Source: Trochalopteron elliotii (Eukaryota > Chordata > Aves > Passeriformes > Leiothrichidae). Taken from it: a stretch of 64,000 nt of DNA. Made by a program: the position numbers and the translations under genes. Under the pieces are notes generated by a model, which was not told where the DNA came from, made no database searches, and saw only the letters and a program-made list of their open reading frames with translations. The DNA lies in assembly GCA_024734555.1 (NCBI GenBank), contig JANPWX010000638.1, positions 124,001 to 188,000 of the forward strand, in the 5' to 3' direction. This document shows positions 9,241 through 19,704 of the stretch, piece by piece (the first letter of the stretch is position 1; the number at the start of each line of letters is the position of its first letter).

Positions 9241-10446
9241 ATATAATTGTAAATTGAAAAATTAATCCATAAAACAAAGTCTGCTCTTATACCTGTAATA
9301 AATAATCCTTTTTGATACAAGAAGGCTAGCTAGGATCCAAGAAATGTCTCAAAGGCAGGGAGGGGAAAATCGGGACCCCTAAGCTAGAAACATGAGATGC
9401 AAAAAGGGGCTTGGGACTGCCTCTAGGGTGTGGACAGGGGTGTCCTGGCGAGAGCTAGGTGACCTGTGGGGCATCTGGCAGCTCTGCCACGGACCCTGCA
9501 TTTTGAGACAGACAGAATTCCTGGGTTTGCAAGGCAGCCGCAGCGTCCCTCATGACAGAAATTAGCAAGGCTGGGTGAGCAAACCTAGCACGAACGCCGC
9601 TGATAGAGCAGCCAGGACCAGGCGAGACAGAGCCCTGCCCGCGCTGGGGCTGGGACGGGGCCGGGCCAAATGGGAGCACAAGGGAAGGTGGGGAGAGAGA
9701 GAGAGAGAAGGGGGGTGGGGAACTGTGCCGAGAAAGAGGAGAAAAGAAAAAAAACCTCGAGGGGAAAACCTTGCACTGATGCCACAGGCAGAGCAACCAA
9801 GATTAGGTGAGATAGAACCCCCAGCTGCGCTAGGGTTGGAACAGGGACCGAGCCGAGAGAGAAAAGGGTTGCTGCAGCAAGATACAGGTGGGAGTCCCGG
9901 GAGTCCGAACTAAAGCAGGAAAAGGAGGGGGGGTGGGCACGACAGACGCTAGGACAGGCACCGGTGAGGCCGCTGACAGTAGCCACGGTGGGGGCGTGGC
10001 TGTGCCTAGCTTCTCTCTCCTCTCTTTTTAACTCATTCTTTTTCTAAAATTTCCTTTTTTACTTGCTACGCTTTTCACAGCACTAGTTGCACAGGAGACT
10101 CTCTAATAATACAAGTAAGGTCCACAACAAACACACACATTTTGCTCACACAAAGATAACAGAAATAGATTAACACTCTTTTGTTTTAACAAGATAATAT
10201 ATTCTTTAGTACTTCTGTTGAGGTTTTAAATTTTATCACAGGCTTTTTAGATGTTATGGGCTTTAAGACAAAAAACCCTCGACACCCCTAGTCTTTTTTT
10301 TTTTTTTTTTTTTTGCAGTCTCATTCGAAGTGCCCCCTTTTCTTACAGTAAAATCATTTAGGGATTTGCCTCTGGTTACCGGGGTTTCCCCTCGGTGGGG
10401 GCGACTGTCTTCTCTGTATACCATTCTTTCTTGGCTTCCCAGGATC
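9241..10446. other. Unassigned interval where gag-pro-RT should be
   Basis: Between integrase and the gag start there is no protease, RT or RNase H that I can recognise. The interval is AT-rich at 9241-9350, GC-rich with a tandem repeat at 9580-9970, and has a T run of about 22 at 10293-10314. It may represent deletion followed by insertion of unrelated or recombinant retroviral leader DNA. Confidence 0.6.
9580..9970. repeat. Diverged tandem repeat, unit about 185 bp
   Basis: The segment beginning 'gagcagccaggaccaggcga' (9606) recurs as 'gagcaaccaagattaggtga' (9791), 185 bases later. About three quarters of positions match over roughly 65 bases, and most differences are C/T or G/A transitions. 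A possible third partial unit starts near 9941. I do not recognise the unit. Confidence 0.6.
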
Positions 10447-10764
10447 TTAGGTGCGTTTTTGTTTTTGCCCTTCCTTAACAGTTGCGATTAACACTTTTTC
10501 TTGTATCTTTTGTTCTTCTAATTTCTCAAAAGCACCAAACATGGGCCAAATTAAGAGATTCCTAATCTCCTTTCCTCCCCAAACCTCAATGCAGTAATGT
10601 ATAATTTTTTCCCTAGATTTTCCCTTCCTTTTGGAACAGTTCTCCCAATGCTCTAGCATCCATCTCAACGGACTATCCAGGGGAATTTCGAGTGCACTAC
10701 TGTCCTCCCCCAAAGTGTGTTTTTCCTGAATCCCCTTGCCGGGTTTGCTCTTTCTCTGCTCCAT
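10447..10764 (-). pseudogene. Gag N-terminal (matrix-like) fragment (provirus 1)
   Basis: This is an open minus-strand frame of 105 codons starting at ATG 10764, downstream of the 5' LTR and primer site, in the position of gag. It has a basic start and a segment 'SPLRWMLEHWENCSK', the same kind of 'SPL...W' lead as in provirus 2 gag. The rest of gag is missing. The assignment comes from position and this weak pattern. Confidence 0.5.
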
Positions 10765-11491
10765 ACTTACTTACCTCTTTAGATTTCTCATGAAGGACTT
10801 CCTTTGTCTTTCCAAACTGAGACCTAGGGGTTTTCCCTGACCCCCTCCCCAAGTGGGTTTGTGTTTTTACCGGATTACTTACCCTTCCAGCGAGCTGAGC
10901 AGAGGGTCCTTTGGCCCGGCGATGAACCTTTCCCTCTTGGATTTTGTCCGTGGGCTTTTACACAGCCCTTGGCTAAAAAGGTTTACCAGTTCCCAAACTC
11001 CGAGGAACGTCACCTTCCCTTTTTAGTGTCCTGTGATTGGTCCCCAAAACCTCCCCGTGTTTTGGCTTTACGAGAAAAATGAGTTTTATCCCGAAGCACT
11101 TCCCCGTCGGACGGCCAATTCCCTCACGGGAGGATGGAAACGCGGCCTTCAGGTCCAAACTTGGTTTGTGATAAATCACGTCTCATTCACTCGCCCAATC
11201 ACTCCCACTCAACCAGCAATACTTACAGCTCCTTTTCTTGCGTGGATTCTTAGTGCACGTAGAGTTTTATGAGTGAAAAAAAAAAAAAAATTCCGCGGTT
11301 CCTGAAGACCTCCCCAGGTCTTCCCTGAGTTCTGACTTTTGGATCCTGAGGCCTCTCTTTTTATTGTGTGTCTTTGACCTAAATTTGTTTGGAATTCAAT
11401 CAGCGCTACGGAATCTCCCACTCTGTGGGGCCACTGAAAAATCAGTGGGGGCACCTCTCGCACACAGGGGCTCTCGCAGCACTGGGATTGA
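10765..11491 (-). other. Provirus 1 leader
   Basis: Untranslated leader between the primer site and the gag start. It contains an A run on the minus strand (about 11277-11290). I see no other recognisable feature. Confidence 0.5.
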
Positions 11492-11509
11492 ATCCGATTC
11501 ACGGCACCA
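11492..11509 (-). promoter_or_regulatory. Primer-binding site, tRNA-His type (provirus 1)
   Basis: Three bases inside the 5' LTR the minus strand reads TGGTGCCGTGAATCGGAT. This differs at one position from the complement of the vertebrate tRNA-His 3' end. The site would prime minus-strand DNA synthesis. It fixes the provirus orientation and marks 11513-12149 as the 5' LTR. Confidence 0.85.
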
Positions 11510-11512
11510 ATC

Positions 11513-12149
11513 TGTTATAAATGAAAAGTAGTCAATCGGATAAAGAGAATAAATTTTATTTTTCCATTTTAAAAATCTATCTGGGACAGCCACGAAAACA
11601 ACATTCGAATGTTGGGTGAAACAGACGACCGACAGCAGGGCTGCTATCTCGCACTGTTCCACGATTTGCTGGGGTTTGAGTCCGGGTTCTTATACTGTAT
11701 TTTGGGCCCTGCAGCGGTAGTATTGTGTCTTCAAATTCAAACATAGTCTTTTCGCCTGGTGATGAATCTTGAACAGATTTCCCGGCACCGGGACACGTCT
11801 GAGGGGATTTTCCTGGAATCCTCCTTTGGGATGTTGATTTGTGCAAGCTCCCGAGTCTGCTCTTGATATCATCACTGATAGCTTGATGGTCCAGGTGGAC
11901 ACTATCTGATCAGCTCAAGGAGCGATATCCTGGCGAGCTACTCCTTTTCTAGTGCAAATCGGGGTGATAATTTGCCATTTCACAGTATGTCCAGGTATTG
12001 GGAAAGCACCCCTTCCATTCTGGAAACTGAGTTTTATTTTTACATTTACAGGGTTGCAAAATATAACAATTCTAGTACATTACACAATTTACTATAGTCA
12101 TTGCATCTTCTATATTTTATTACACGAATTTACCATCATATCTATCACA
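11513..12149 (-). mobile_element. 5' LTR of provirus 1 (family B, 637 bp)
   Basis: TGTTATAAATG...CTATCACA on the plus strand. It has the same length as 4824-5460 and aligns throughout, with many substitutions. It is followed on the minus strand by the His-type primer site. Confidence 0.9.
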
Positions 12150-12425
12150 GACCCATTTCAAAGAACAAACTCCGCATGCTTAATGGCTTTTTGGCTAATT
12201 ACCATACGAAGCGGGGAATGGGATGTACCAGAGTTATGAATATGTATTTGTGTTTTGGGTATTCAATACTCCTGTACATAAAAAGACCCTGTGATCATCT
12301 GTAAATTGTGTGTGTGTATTTGGGAGCTATCCCGCACGCTGCCCGGCATCGTAATAAACATACACTTTCTAACTTTAAACTGTTAGAGAGTCTTTGTCCC
12401 TCATAGTTGGATATTGGTATTAAAT
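12150..12425 (+). mobile_element. Truncated LTR, plus orientation
   Basis: It contains 'cataaaaagacc' (TATA-like, about 12276-12287) and 'gtaataaacatac' with AATAAA at 12353-12358, in promoter-then-polyadenylation order on the plus strand. The 5' end is cut by provirus 1. The compact layout resembles avian class II LTRs. Confidence 0.5.
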
Positions 12426-12429
12426 CAAT

Positions 12430-12990
12430 ATCCATATTTTTAATAAATCAAGGGGTTAATATCTTTGCCTAGATTTCCCCTCCTTCAGCCTGTGACTCAG
12501 TGTCGAAACTCAAAGCTGCGCTGGCAATGGGAGGGAGGGGGGAAGCATGCTCAGGAATGGCTGATGGATTGCCTTCCCTCACTCCCTGGTCTGATCTGAA
12601 GCAGACACACTTAGAACTGCTCCCTGGGGCCTGGGGGGGAAGATCCCATCCTCCCCTGGGCCAGCAGAGCCAGCAGCCAGGGCCAGCCTCTCTTCTGCTA
12701 GCTGCCATGGCCCGGGGCGTGTGGCCAGCACTGCCAAGCTGTAGTGTCTCCTCTCCCCCCTCTGGCAGCCAGGGGGGGGAAAAGGGGGCCCAGCCAGCCC
12801 GGGCCACTCCCTCACGGGCAGTGGTTCCCAGAGGCCTGGCCAGGCCCGACCCTAGCCGCCCAGAGGCAGCAGGGCCTGGACCGGGCCCCCTGCTGCCCAC
12901 GATTTTACCTGGTGGCCAGCTGTAAGAAAGAGAGAGATAGTCACCTGGGACCCTCTAATTTTAAGCCTGGGTGTTTTCTCTTTAATTGGT
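12430..12990 (-). mobile_element. GC-rich LTR fragment (group D2)
   Basis: It shares word order with 28850-29160, 21640-22000 and the reverse complement of 34240-34760: a 'ttaatatct...gcc' lead, 'agatcccatcctcccc', GC-rich spacer blocks and 'ctgtaagaaa'. It is a truncated copy with no coding content. Long apparent frames here are GC-rich shadows. Confidence 0.5.
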
Positions 12991-13269
12991 CAACCAAGCT
13001 GTCAACATCTGCTATAACTTCCTTAGAAAAAAACCCTCACATCCATGCTAAACCACCACAATGGGCCTAGTGGAATCTTAACCAACCCTTACTCCAGATA
13101 ATATAAATGTTTCTGAAATTAATTGGCAATAAACTAATAGCATTGTAAAGTAGAAGCTTGGATATTGCACCATTTGCTGCTTTCCCACAAACTTCATCTT
13201 AGGATAAATTACAAGCATTTTTATCCTGTGATATTTTAGGAGAATGTTTTGAATACCATGTCCATGATA

Positions 13270-13657
13270 TTTGCCAACTCTGGTTAAATGTCAGTCATCT
13301 GCTTTCAATTATGAAAGGGCTGTCTGTAGATGCAGCAACTGGCCATGGCAGGAACAAATCAGTGAGCTTGAAAGACCTTGGGGAACTACATACTGGTCAG
13401 CTTCCTGTCAGCTCTGTGAAGGTGATAGAACAAATAGTATTAAAAGCCATTTCCAAACATATTGAGGACAAGAAAGTGATTTGGAGTAGTAAGCATAGAT
13501 TTACACTGGGGAAGTTATGTTTGACCAACCTGATCACTTCCTTTGATGAAATGACGGCCTTGGTAGATGGGGAGGGGATGTTGTTCACTTTGACTTTAGC
13601 AAGGCTTTCAATGGTGCTGCCTATAACAGCCTCATAGACAAATTGATGAAGTACAGA
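13270..13657 (+). mobile_element. CR1 LINE, upstream part
   Basis: The plus strand reads degenerate CR1 ORF2 reverse transcriptase. It includes a pattern for 'transfer of unequal CR1 RT' core sequence such as 'VKVIEQIVLKAISKHIEDKKV', a stretch typical of CR1 before the 'DF-x-KAF' block ('tttgactttagcaaggctttc', about 13589-13609). It is interrupted at 13657 by the LTR at 13658-15833 and resumes at 15834. Confidence 0.85.
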
Positions 13658-15833
13658 TGTGGTGGTTTGGCTGCATGCCAGATGCCCACCAAAACCATTC
13701 TATAACTCCCCTCCTCAACTGAACAGGGGAGAGAAAATATAGCAAAAGGCTCATGGCTTGAGATAAGGACAGGGAGAGATCACTCACCAATTACCGTTAT
13801 GGGAAAAACAGACTTGATTTAGGAAAATTAATTGAATTTATCATCAATAACATAGTAGGATAATGAGAAATTTAAAAAAACAATCTTAAAAACACCTTCC
13901 TCCCACCCCTCCCTTCTTCTCAGGCTCAACTTCATTCCCTATTTCTTTACTTTCTCCTTGAGTGGCATAGGGGGATGGGAAACAGGTTGTGGTCAGTTCA
14001 TCACATGTTGTCTCTGCTGCTCCTTCCTCCTCATAACTCTTCTGCTCAAGTATGTCTTGGGGATTTTTTTTAATCCTATACCACTTTTGTTTTTGTTTTG
14101 TGTCCGAGGTGGTTGCTGTCTGCCCTCTCCCCGGCTCCGGGAGTATCAGACGGGTGGAGATCCAGCCTGGTATTTCCTGTGAGAGATGGGGGGAGGGACA
14201 ATTTTCTCTTCTGGTGGGGTGATCGGCTCAAGGGCCACACAGTGCTGTCTCTCTGACCAGAGATACTGTTGCCTTGTAAATTTTGCCTGTTTCTTTTTGT
14301 TTGTTTTTTTTTTCCTTCAACACTGACTGGGCTTACTGGCTTGCTTCTTTGCTTCTCTGCTGCTTTGGAGCCCAAAGCCAGTGCGTGCTGCACTGGGACC
14401 CGGGAGCACCCCATCCCCTTCCAGGGGCCACTCCCTCTGTGCAGCCTGACCCAGGGACCAGCCATCACCTGTGAGCTATCCAAGGGAGCAATTCCCTGCC
14501 AAGCCTCGCTGTTCTCTGCTACTGCTTCAAGGCTTCTTGCTACACTGTAACCCAATACCTGGTCACCTCGCAGCTTCGGGCACAGCTCCAGAGTTTCTGC
14601 TACCTTTTGTTTGCCACCTCGGAGTGTCTGCTTCTGCCATTCCAGCCGCTGCTCCGAGGTTCCTCTCACAGCCCATTTAGCCACCTGGAGGGGCACCGAG
14701 ATCGGCTGTCCCTGTGAGTTTGTAAAGGAAGCCCGTTTTCCATCTCTTCTGCCTGCACATCCGCCATTACCCACATGGAGAGAGGTGGCTGAGTTCGCCC
14801 CACAGCGCCCCCTGCAGCTGCGGGGGAATCATTGCACCTGCCCTGCCTAGCGGGAAGCCACCAGCCCCCCTGCCAGCTGTGACCGTAACTGCACCAAAGG
14901 GGAAGGTGCCTGCAGCTGAGAGAAGGCTGTTACTGGGTTTCTGGTTTTGTTTGTTGTTGCTGCTGTCATTGTTTGTTTGCCTTGTTATACATATACATAC
15001 TAGTAAAAAACTGTTCTTCCTTTTTCCCATATCTTTGCCTGAAAGCCCCTTAATTTCAAAGTTAAATTAATTTGGAGGGGAAAGGGGTCACATTTTCTAT
15101 TCCAAGGGAGGTTCCCACCTTCCTTGGCAGAAACCTGTCTTTCAAACCAAAACACAGTGTGTGGTCACTCCCATGGGAGAGTCTTCCATGAACTTCTCCA
15201 ACATGCGTCCTTCCCATGAGCTACAGTTCTTCATGAACTGCTTCAGCATGGGTCCTTTCCATGGGATGCAGTCTTTCAGGAACAGGCTGCTCCAACATAG
15301 GTCCCCCATGGGGTCAGAAGTCCTGCCAGCAAACCTTTTCCAGTGTGGGCTTCTTTATCCACAGGATCACAGGTCCTGCCAGGATCCTAGTCCAGCACAG
15401 ACTTCCCATGGGGTCATAGCCTCCTTTGGGCACATCCACCTGCTCTGGTGTGAGGTCCTTCATGGGTGGCAGGTGGATATCTCCTCCACCTTGGACCTCC
15501 ATGATCTGCAGGGGGACAGCTCTGCTCTGGCACCTGGAGCACCTCCTCCCCCTCCTTCTTCACTGACCTTGGTGTCTGCAGAGCTGTTTCTCTTACATAT
15601 TCTCACTCCTCTCCTTTCTGGTTGCTGTTGTGCAGCAGTTTTTTCCCCTTCTTAAATATATTATCACAGAGGCACTACCACTGTTGCTGGTTATCTCAAC
15701 CTTGGCCAGAGGTGGGTCCAACTTGGAGCCAGCTGGCATTGGCTCTTTTAGACATGGAAGCTTCTAGTAGCTTCTCACAGAAGCCACCTCTGTAATCCCC
15801 TCTACCAAAACTTTGTCATGAAAACCCAATACA
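13658..15833 (-). mobile_element. Long LTR (family D) inserted in CR1, with a nested LTR
   Basis: It is bounded by perfect 5-bp duplications ACAGA at 13653-13657 and 15834-15838, and the CR1 continues on both sides. On the minus strand it runs TGTATTGGG... to ...CCACCACA. It has the TATA-like 'tatttaag' (about 15655) and matches the plus-oriented LTR at 61546-62607 in its first 300 bases. It contains a repetitive block of 'ccatgggg...ctccaac' motifs (15160-15500). About 1.1 kb of its 2176 bp is a second inserted LTR (14053-15156). Confidence 0.85.
14053..15156 (-). mobile_element. LTR (family E) nested in LTR D
   Basis: On the minus strand it begins TGTGTTTTGGTTTG and ends CCCCAAGACA. Its start matches the element at 31504-32404, sharing 'aagggggctttcaggcaaag'-type and 'aacagttttttactag'-type words. 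It splits family-D sequence that is collinear before and after. The target duplication is not clear (gtatg/gtgtg at best). Confidence 0.65.
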
Positions 15834-16866
15834 ACAGACTAGGTGTATGGGCAGTGAGGTGGATTGAAAACTGGCTGAACTGCTGGGTTCAAGGGGTTGT
15901 GATCAGTGGCACAGAGTCTAGCTGGAGACCAGTCACTGGTGGTGTACTCTAGGATTTGGTCCTGCCACCAGTGCTGTTGAATATATTTATGACTGGGACA
16001 GTGGAGCAGTGTTGCCTCAAAGTTCACAGATAACAAACCCATGAGTAGCTGATGCACTAGATGATTATGGTGCCATTCAGAAGGACCTTAACAGGCTGGA
16101 GGAATGGGCTAACAGGAATGTCATGAAGTTCAACAAAGGGAAATATGAAGTTATACACCTGGGAAGGAATAACCCCATATGCCAGTGTGGGCTGGATCCA
16201 ACCATCTGGAAAGCAGCTTGGCAGAGAAGGACCTGGAAGTCCTGGTGGACAATGGAACATGAGCCAGCCATGTGCCCTTGCAGCAAAGGCCAAAAACATC
16301 CTGAGCTGTATTAGGAAGACTGCTGCTAGCAGATTGAGGGAGGTGATCCTTCCCCTTCTCTCACCATTTTGACACTAGTGAGACACATCTGGAGTGCTGT
16401 GTCCACTTCTGGGTTCCACAATACAAGAAAGACATGGGCATACTGGAGGGAGTCCAGTGAAGTGTCACTGAGATGATTAAGGGACTGAAGCACCTGACAC
16501 ACAGGTACAGGCTGAGAGCTGGAATTGTTTATCCTGGAGAAGAGAAAGCTCGGAGTTCTTATCAGTCCTTTATCTCATGGCAGTGACAAAAGAAGATGAA
16601 ACCAGACTTCTCAGTGCTGCCCAGCGATGACCCACAAATTGAAAAACAGAAAATTGCATTTAAACATAAAACTTTTCTTACTGTGAGAGTGGTTAAACAC
16701 TGGCATGGGATGCCCACAGAGGTTGTGGAGTTTGTATCCTTGGAGATATTCAAAACTTGACTGGACATGGCCCTGGGCAGCTTGCCCTAGTTGACTTTAC
16801 TTTGAGCAGGGCATTGGACCAGGTGATCTCCAATGGTCCTTTTCAACTTCAACTATTCTGTCATTC
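15834..16866 (+). mobile_element. CR1 LINE, downstream part to 3' end
   Basis: It continues the CR1 from 13657: 'gtgaggtggattgaaaactggctgaa', 'ttcaacaaagggaaat', 'cattggaccaggtgatctcc' and the terminal 'aactattctgtcattc'. These are the CR1 RT C-terminal and 3'-tail words. It encodes remnants of the RT 'palm-to-end' region with many stops, so it is a dead, 5'-truncated LINE. Confidence 0.9.
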
Positions 16867-17159
16867 AGAGAATACAGGAGCCAAGCATTCGGGGATGTGA
16901 CTTGACCTCTCTGACTATTTCTTATTCCAAGAGCATGATAGTAAATTGAGAAAGGTGACAGGAAAATCCATGTCATATGAGCCAGATTTTCCCCTGTAGT
17001 CACTTTCTATTGCTCTGTGCAGAATATTGAAGCTCTGGATGTTTCTCTTCCCCTAAGCAAAGTGGAGCAGCCTGGTGCAGGACTAAAAGCTTTCCCCAAA
17101 ACCAAATGCACTCAAAGTATAACAGCAGCAGCCTACTGTATATGCACCAATATCAAAGG
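16867..17159. other. No gene seen
   Basis: Unique-looking sequence between two CR1 pieces. I see no coding or repeat signal. Confidence 0.5.
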
Positions 17160-17845
17160 GTCATAGAATGGTTTGGGTTGGAACGTGTAATAAATGTATC
17201 ATTGGGGTAAAAATTCGTGCAGAAAAATATAGAAATATATGTTTTAATAATGTTAGTATAAAGATATAAAAAGTATAGTTTGTTTAAAAATTCCTTCCCG
17301 AGTCAGGCGGCTGCTCGAGTCACAACCTCTCATCAGCCCAAGACAAAGAGCAGAACCAGGACCATCAAGGGGGACAAAGAAGTTGGCCAGCTAAGATAAT
17401 GATCAGCGACACATCGGGCTGAGAAGACTCCTCTCCAAAACCCACCCGCAAATGCAATCAAAAATTGATAAGCTTGATACGCAAGTGAAAAGAGCCTTCC
17501 CGTATCGCTATTCACAAGGCTCCACGAATCCGGGAAATTCATTCAACATTGTATTTGGACTCTTTATCGGACTATGCCCCACACCTGTTTTGCCTCGGGA
17601 CACGAAAAACCCTATAAGACCCCAAGCAGCAGTTCGCTCCGTGTGGATTTGGGAAATCTGTACCTTAGGTTACAGATCCCTGTCCACCCAGCGCTGCGCT
17701 GTCCGTCCTTATTGTGGTTTCTCTCTCTTTGTTAGTGATTGGGATCATTTTTTTTTTTAATAAATTGTTTTTATATTAATCCAATTTTGTGATTCCATTT
17801 ATAACAGAACGGACCTCAAAGGTCATCTAATTCCAACCCCCCGTT
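17160..17845 (-). mobile_element. CR1 3' tail, split by a solo LTR
   Basis: 17160-17185 plus 17812-17845 together read as the reverse complement of a CR1 end ('tcatagaatggtttgggttgg', then 'gacctcaaaggtcatctaa'). The LTR at 17186-17806 lies between them. Confidence 0.85.
17186..17806 (+). mobile_element. Solo LTR (family F, 621 bp) in CR1 tail
   Basis: Perfect 5-bp target duplication GAACG at 17181-17185 and 17807-17811. Ends are TGTAATAAATG and ATTTATAACA. The TATA-like 'cctataaga' (about 17610) precedes 'taataaattg' (17760), giving plus orientation. Its 3' end is like the family-B LTR end (CATTTATAACA), so it may be a relative of provirus 1. Confidence 0.92.
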
Positions 17846-17889
17846 ACAAACTGGTTTAAACACAGAAGAGTAAGGAAAACTAAGTCTCT

Positions 17890-18760
17890 GTGAATAAAAT
17901 GGATCAAACCCAGAAAGATTCAAAATATACCCAAATAACATGATTAAAACCAAACGAGGTTAGATGTTGGTGCCAAAAAACTTGGTATATTTTATTTAAT
18001 AGTAAGAGAGGCAAAGAGAGAGAAAAGAAATAGAAAAGGAGGTCTGCACGGGGGTAGGGGGACCGGGGGAGAATGATGGGGTTAGGTAGAAGCATGTCAT
18101 CCTTCTGAGGGTCCCAACAATACCTTGTTGCTCCCTTCCATCTGGTCTTTTTGGTGGTGAGTTCCCCGTCGTCCCGCCACTGAAAAGTATAGAAGTCAAT
18201 GGATTAATATACATTTGGGCCACGTGGGAACACCCAGGTGCCTCCCCTGGGGAGGGCAAGTTTGACACTGTCCCTTGCAACACGGTGGATCTGTTGCATC
18301 ATGCTACAGTGCTCTGGTGCAGGGTCTGGGGACCCCTTTGGGGGGGGGCCTCTTATGAGCCATGGCACCCCCTCTGCTGTCCTTCATGTGGATGTAGCTT
18401 TTTCCGGGGTGAAGGGGCCCCACAGCTGAGCTCCTTTGCACAGTGGAGGATGGGCCTTCACTGCCTTGGACCAGAGGCTTTTTCACTACACACCCAAAGT
18501 CCCTCACCCTCCCACCATTTGGTGTGAGGGTCTGTTTGAAGCTGGCATCTCATAGCCATGGGGCTGTGGCCTCCACCCAAAGGTGCTAAACTTGATCCCT
18601 CTGTGAATGTATTCTTCTCTTCCTGAGTTAGTTTATCTTATCTCCATCAATGAGTAGTCCAGGGCCTCATTCAGGGTTTTGGTGGTTTTCTCTGCAGCTT
18701 TTGTACAGTTTTTCTATAATAAGCAAAGGTCCTTCATGAAGATGTTTAAGCCATAAATTA
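17890..18760 (-). mobile_element. Possible LTR-derived sequence
   Basis: The minus strand has 'ttaaataaaatatacc' (AATAAA type) near 17990, followed by GC-rich sequence with no coding potential, in the manner of the other LTRs here. I see no terminal repeats or duplication, so this is tentative. Confidence 0.35.
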
Positions 18761-18769
18761 TAACATTTC

Positions 18770-19031
18770 AGTCTCCGACGCCCCCTGTCATGGACAGGGA
18801 CACCTTCCACTAGAGCAGGTTGCACCAAGCCCCGTCCAACCTGGCGTGAGCACTTTCAGGGATGGGGTATCTACAACTTCTCAGGGCAACTTGTTCCAAT
18901 GTCTCACCACCCTCACAGTAAATAATTTCTTCCTAAGATCTTATCTAAACCGACTGTCTTTCAATTTGAAGCCATTACCCCTTGTCCTATTACTGCATGT
19001 AAAAGGTCCCTCTCCAGCTTTCACAGGAATT
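18770..19031 (-). mobile_element. CR1 fragment
   Basis: The plus strand reads the reverse complement of CR1 3' sequence: 'catggacagggacaccttccac', 'gttccaatgtctcaccaccctcacagtaaa', 'ccttgtcctattactgc'. It is truncated at both ends. Confidence 0.85.
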
Positions 19032-19377
19032 TTTTTTTTTTTAGTAAAATCCTGTTTATACAGGTAAAAACCTAAAGTTGGTTTCCTGTAAGTAACAGGA
19101 AAGAGATGCTCTTATAAATACACATGGCAACTCATCATTACTCCTACAGTTTCTTTCCTGGAAAAGTCTCTTATGAAGTGGTTTCATCAGAGAACAAGAT
19201 CAGAAGTTTCTATAGCTCTCTACTGGCATACTTGCTGGCCTGGTTGCTGTATGGTGTCCAGCAGTAGGATGCAGGCTGCCCTCACAGCACAGGAAGAAAT
19301 ATATTGTGCTTTCCCAGGTGTTTTTCTTAGCGTTGACCAACTGTTCCTCACCCTCTTGGCTCTGAGACCTCTTTTAG

Positions 19378-19704
19378 TGTCATAGCTAATCTATTAGCTA
19401 GACAAGATAGATCTGGTCATAACAAATCCAATTTGTCTGGCCTGGCTCGTTCTGGAGGCAGGCCCCTGGGTGAACAATAGAACTCATACAGAGACCTGGC
19501 CAATCAGTCAGTCCAGAGATCAGACATATCACTGGTCAAGGAGCTGGGCAGGGCTAAGACTCAGACCAATCAGTGTCTAGAACTGGGAGTTTTGAACTCC
19601 CTATATAAGGGAGTTCCAAACAATAAACCAGGCTGTTTGTCTCATGATCAAAAGGACACGAGTCATGATTTCTGTCTCCCTACCCACAATCCCCTCGTGT
19701 TACA
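19378..19704 (+). mobile_element. Solo LTR (family G, 327 bp), 6-bp target duplication
   Basis: Perfect 6-bp duplication TTTTAG at 19372-19377 and 19705-19710. Ends are TGTCATAGC and GTGTTACA. It holds CCAAT-type 'gaccaatcag' (about 19563), TATA 'ctatataagg' (about 19601) and AATAAA (19622) in promoter order. The short length and 6-bp duplication are typical of class II (ERVK/alpharetrovirus-like) elements, unlike the 5-bp families around it. Confidence 0.92.

Larger units (their letters stand above)
4824..12149 (-). mobile_element. Provirus 1 (class-I-like ERV, LTR family B)
   Basis: On the minus strand: 5' LTR 12149-11513, primer site, leader, gag start (10764), a region lacking protease and RT, integrase (about 9240-8400), env (about 8101-5565), polypurine tract and 3' LTR (5460-4824). 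Both LTRs are exactly 637 bp but differ at many positions (my estimate is about 15%). Either the insertion is old, or the LTRs are not an original pair. The bases outside the two LTRs (TTTAT on one side, GACCC on the other) do not match, so target duplication has been lost, probably by recombination. No intact gag-pol exists. Confidence 0.85.

Noticed and set aside
12500..12925. Long overlapping open frames on both strands (up to 143 codons)
   Set aside because: GC-rich low-complexity sequence with few stops in any frame, inside an LTR-like repeat. No protein pattern or splice support.
14076..14774. 232-codon minus-strand open frame
   Set aside because: It lies across nested LTR sequence (family E), without any recognisable domain; likely chance.
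15160..15500. Repeated 'ccatggg' and 'tccaac' words as a possible CRISPR-like or satellite array
   Set aside because: Irregular spacing with no constant repeat. It is an internal feature of LTR family D also seen inverted at about 62050-62240.
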